This document shows positions 60,897 to 64,000 of a DNA stretch of 64,000 nucleotides, in pieces. The stretch spans positions 1-64,000 of the forward strand of contig DYWZ01000034.1 of NCBI GenBank assembly GCA_020742395.1, in the 5' to 3' direction. Source of the DNA: Enterococcus columbae (GTDB taxonomy: Bacteria; Bacillota; Bacilli; Lactobacillales; Enterococcaceae). Every line of letters begins with the position of its first letter. Position 1 is the first letter of the stretch. The translations under genes were made by a program, and so were the position numbers. A model generated the notes under the pieces. It worked only from the letters and a program-made list of their open reading frames with translations. It was not told where the DNA came from and ran no database searches.

Positions 60897-61934
60897 ATGT
60901 TAAATGATTTGAAATTGATTGGTTCAGTCGTTCCTGAGCTTATCCCAATGTTACAGCAACGTTATCGGATTTTGCAGGCAATATACTGGATGCAACCAAT
61001 TGGCCGTAGGGCTTTAGCTGACCACTTATCATTGACTGAACGGACTTTACGTTCGGAAACAGATTTTTTACGAAAGATCGAGTTTATATCCAGTTCAAAA
61101 AGCGGGATGCGATTAACTACAGTTGGTGAAGAAATTTATAATCAACTAGGTAGCTTGATGGATCAAGTGCTAGGGATGCAGCAAATTGAAGTGCAACTTG
61201 CTGAGTACTTAGGTATTAGCCATTGTGTGATTGCAACTGGTGATAGCGATAAGCAAAATCAAGTGATTAGTCGATTGGGTAAATTACTATATCAATTGTT
61301 AGCTGATCAATTGCCTGATGGAGAGAATATTATTGCGGTGATGGGCGGTACAACAATGGCTCAAGCTGCTGAACAATTTGAAAATCTAGAAACTCCTAAA
61401 CGACATAATTTATTTGTACCAGCAAGAGGCGGTATCGGTGAATTGATGAATGTTCAAGCCAATACCGTAAGTGCAGTGATGGCGATGCGTACAAATGGTG
61501 CTTATCGTGCGATTTACGTGCCAGAACAGTTGAGTTTGAGTACTTATGAAACCTTGTTACAAGAACCATCTATTGCTGAGGTTTTACAATTGATGCAAGG
61601 CGCTAATTGTGTCATTCACAGTATCGGTCGAGCTTTACCGATGGCTGCTCGTCGTAAGATGAGTGAAACAGACATTTTGTTGCTAAAGCGAAAGGGTGCA
61701 GTTGCTGAGTCGTTTGGATATTTTTTTGATGAAGAAGGGCAAATTGTTTACAAATCACCTCGAATCGGGTTAAAATTAAGTCAATTGCAAGATGTAGCTT
61801 ATGTCTATGCAATTGCAGGTGGAAGAAGTAAAGCCAAGGCAATTGCCGCGTATATGAAAAATGCGCCAAAGCAGACATGCTTAATTACTGATGAAGCCGT
61901 TGCAAGTGAGATTTTAAAAGGGCCAACCCTTTAA
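60897..61934 (+). CDS. cggR: Central glycolytic genes regulator
   Basis: SorC-family sugar-binding domain with N-terminal HTH; directly upstream of gap; start ATG 60897 after CGGAGG. Confidence 0.93.
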   Translation: MLNDLKLIGSVVPELIPMLQQRYRILQAIYWMQPIGRRALADHLSLTERTLRSETDFLRKIEFISSSKSGMRLTTVGEEIYNQLGSLMDQVLGMQQIEVQLAEYLGISHCVIATGDSDKQNQVISRLGKLLYQLLADQLPDGENIIAVMGGTTMAQAAEQFENLETPKRHNLFVPARGGIGELMNVQANTVSAVMAMRTNGAYRAIYVPEQLSLSTYETLLQEPSIAEVLQLMQGANCVIHSIGRALPMAARRKMSETDILLLKRKGAVAESFGYFFDEEGQIVYKSPRIGLKLSQLQDVAYVYAIAGGRSKAKAIAAYMKNAPKQTCLITDEAVASEILKGPTL

Positions 61935-61975
61935 AATAAAAATTTTTTTGATTTTCAATAAGGAGGAAATCTTAA

Positions 61976-62977
<1,002 letters not shown>

Positions 62978-63010
62978 GATTCACTTTAATCTGAATCATA
63001 TATGCAGTAC

Positions 63011-63047
63011 AAAAGCGGGGAAGCGACGCGCTTCTTCGCTTTTTTTA
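63011..63047 (+). terminator. Hairpin/terminator between gap and pgk
   Basis: AAAGCGGGGAAGCGACGCGCTTCTTCGCTTTTTTT. Confidence 0.8.
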
Positions 63048-63073
63048 GTAAGAAATATTAGGAGGCTTAATCA

Positions 63074-64000
63074 TGGCTAAAAAAACAGTTCGTGATATCG
63101 ATTTAAAAGGTAAAAAAGTTTTAGTTCGTGTTGACTTTAACGTTCCTTTGAAAGATGGCGTTATCACTGATGACACTCGTATCAAAGCAGCATTACCAAC
63201 TATTAAATATGTACTTGAAAATGGCGGAAAAGCGATTCTTTTCTCTCATTTAGGACGTGTAAAAACTGAAGAAGATAAAGCAGGTAAATCTTTAGCACCT
63301 GTTGCGAAACGTTTAGGCGAATTATTAGGTCAAGAAGTAATTTTCGTACCTGAAACTCGTGGTGAAAAATTAGAAGCTGCAATCAACAACTTAAAAGACG
63401 GCGAAGTAGTTGTATTTGAAAACACTCGTTTTGAAGATGTTGATGGTAAAAAAGAAAGCAAAAACGATGCTGAATTAGGTAAATACTGGGCTTCATTAGG
63501 TGAAGTATTTGTTAACGATGCGTTCGGTACTGCTCACCGTGCACATGCTTCTAACGTAGGAATCGCTTCAACAGGTATTCCAACTGTTGCTGGATTTTTA
63601 ATGGAAAAAGAAATCAAATTTATCGGAGAAGCTGTTGAAGAACCAAAACGCCCAATGGTTGCTATCCTTGGTGGCGCAAAAGTATCTGATAAAATTGGTG
63701 TAATTGAAAACTTAATTCCAAAAGCTGACAAAATCTTAATCGGTGGTGGAATGACTTATACATTCTACAAAGCTAAAGGAATGGAAATTGGTAACTCATT
63801 AGTAGAAGCTGATAAAGTTGATTTAGCTAAATCATTAATTGAAAAAGCTGGCGACAAATTAGTTTTACCGATTGATTCTGTAACTGCAGCTGAATTTTCA
63901 AATGACGTACCAACTGAAGTTCATGAAGGTGACGTTCCAGACGGACAAATGGGCTTAGATATTGGTCCTGCTACTATCGCATTGTTTGCTGAAACTTTAG
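63074..64000 (+). CDS. pgk: Phosphoglycerate kinase, 3'-truncated by window edge
   Basis: Start AGGAGG...[69 protein letters not shown]; absent from the ORF track because no stop lies in the window. Confidence 0.97.

Overview
A 64 kb window of a low-GC Firmicutes chromosome, probably Enterococcaceae or related Lactobacillales judging by gene order and protein content. Most of it is core genome: ung(partial)-pta-tsaE, a BceRSAB-like antimicrobial-peptide sensing/transport module, exoA, murB, a FusB-family gene with panT-coaC-coaB, potABCD, ogt-ydiF-rex, ireB-ruvX-DUF1292, queH, a T-box-controlled metNIQ operon, zapA-cvpA-mutS2-trxA-uvrC, lipL, rpoE, tRNA-Arg(CCG), rpoN, and cggR-gap-pgk(partial). 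The main accessory region, about 24.1-36.9 kb between rex and a YcgR/YcgQ-like permease pair, is a composite restriction/defence island. It holds (i) a methylase-specificity fusion that lacks a recognisable NPPY/F motif and is frameshifted, followed by a small Rossmann-like protein with an in-frame TGA; (ii) a DUF262-DUF1524-DUF4357 (GmrSD-like) protein; and (iii) a type I R-M system (hsdM-hsdS-tyrosine recombinase-split silent hsdS-hsdR). Four copies of a 14-17 bp repeat (core TAAATGAGAATTTA) in alternating orientation are placed so that inversion would swap target-recognition domains. Other notable signals are a 15-codon leader peptide with its own promoter and SD upstream of the FusB-family gene (probable translational attenuation), a perfect BceR-type box, a two-half CggR operator, a Met-type T-box, an RBS-sequestering hairpin ahead of the recombinase, and a pair of structured intergenic repeats. 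All calls are from reading the sequence and the supplied ORFs; no database search was run.
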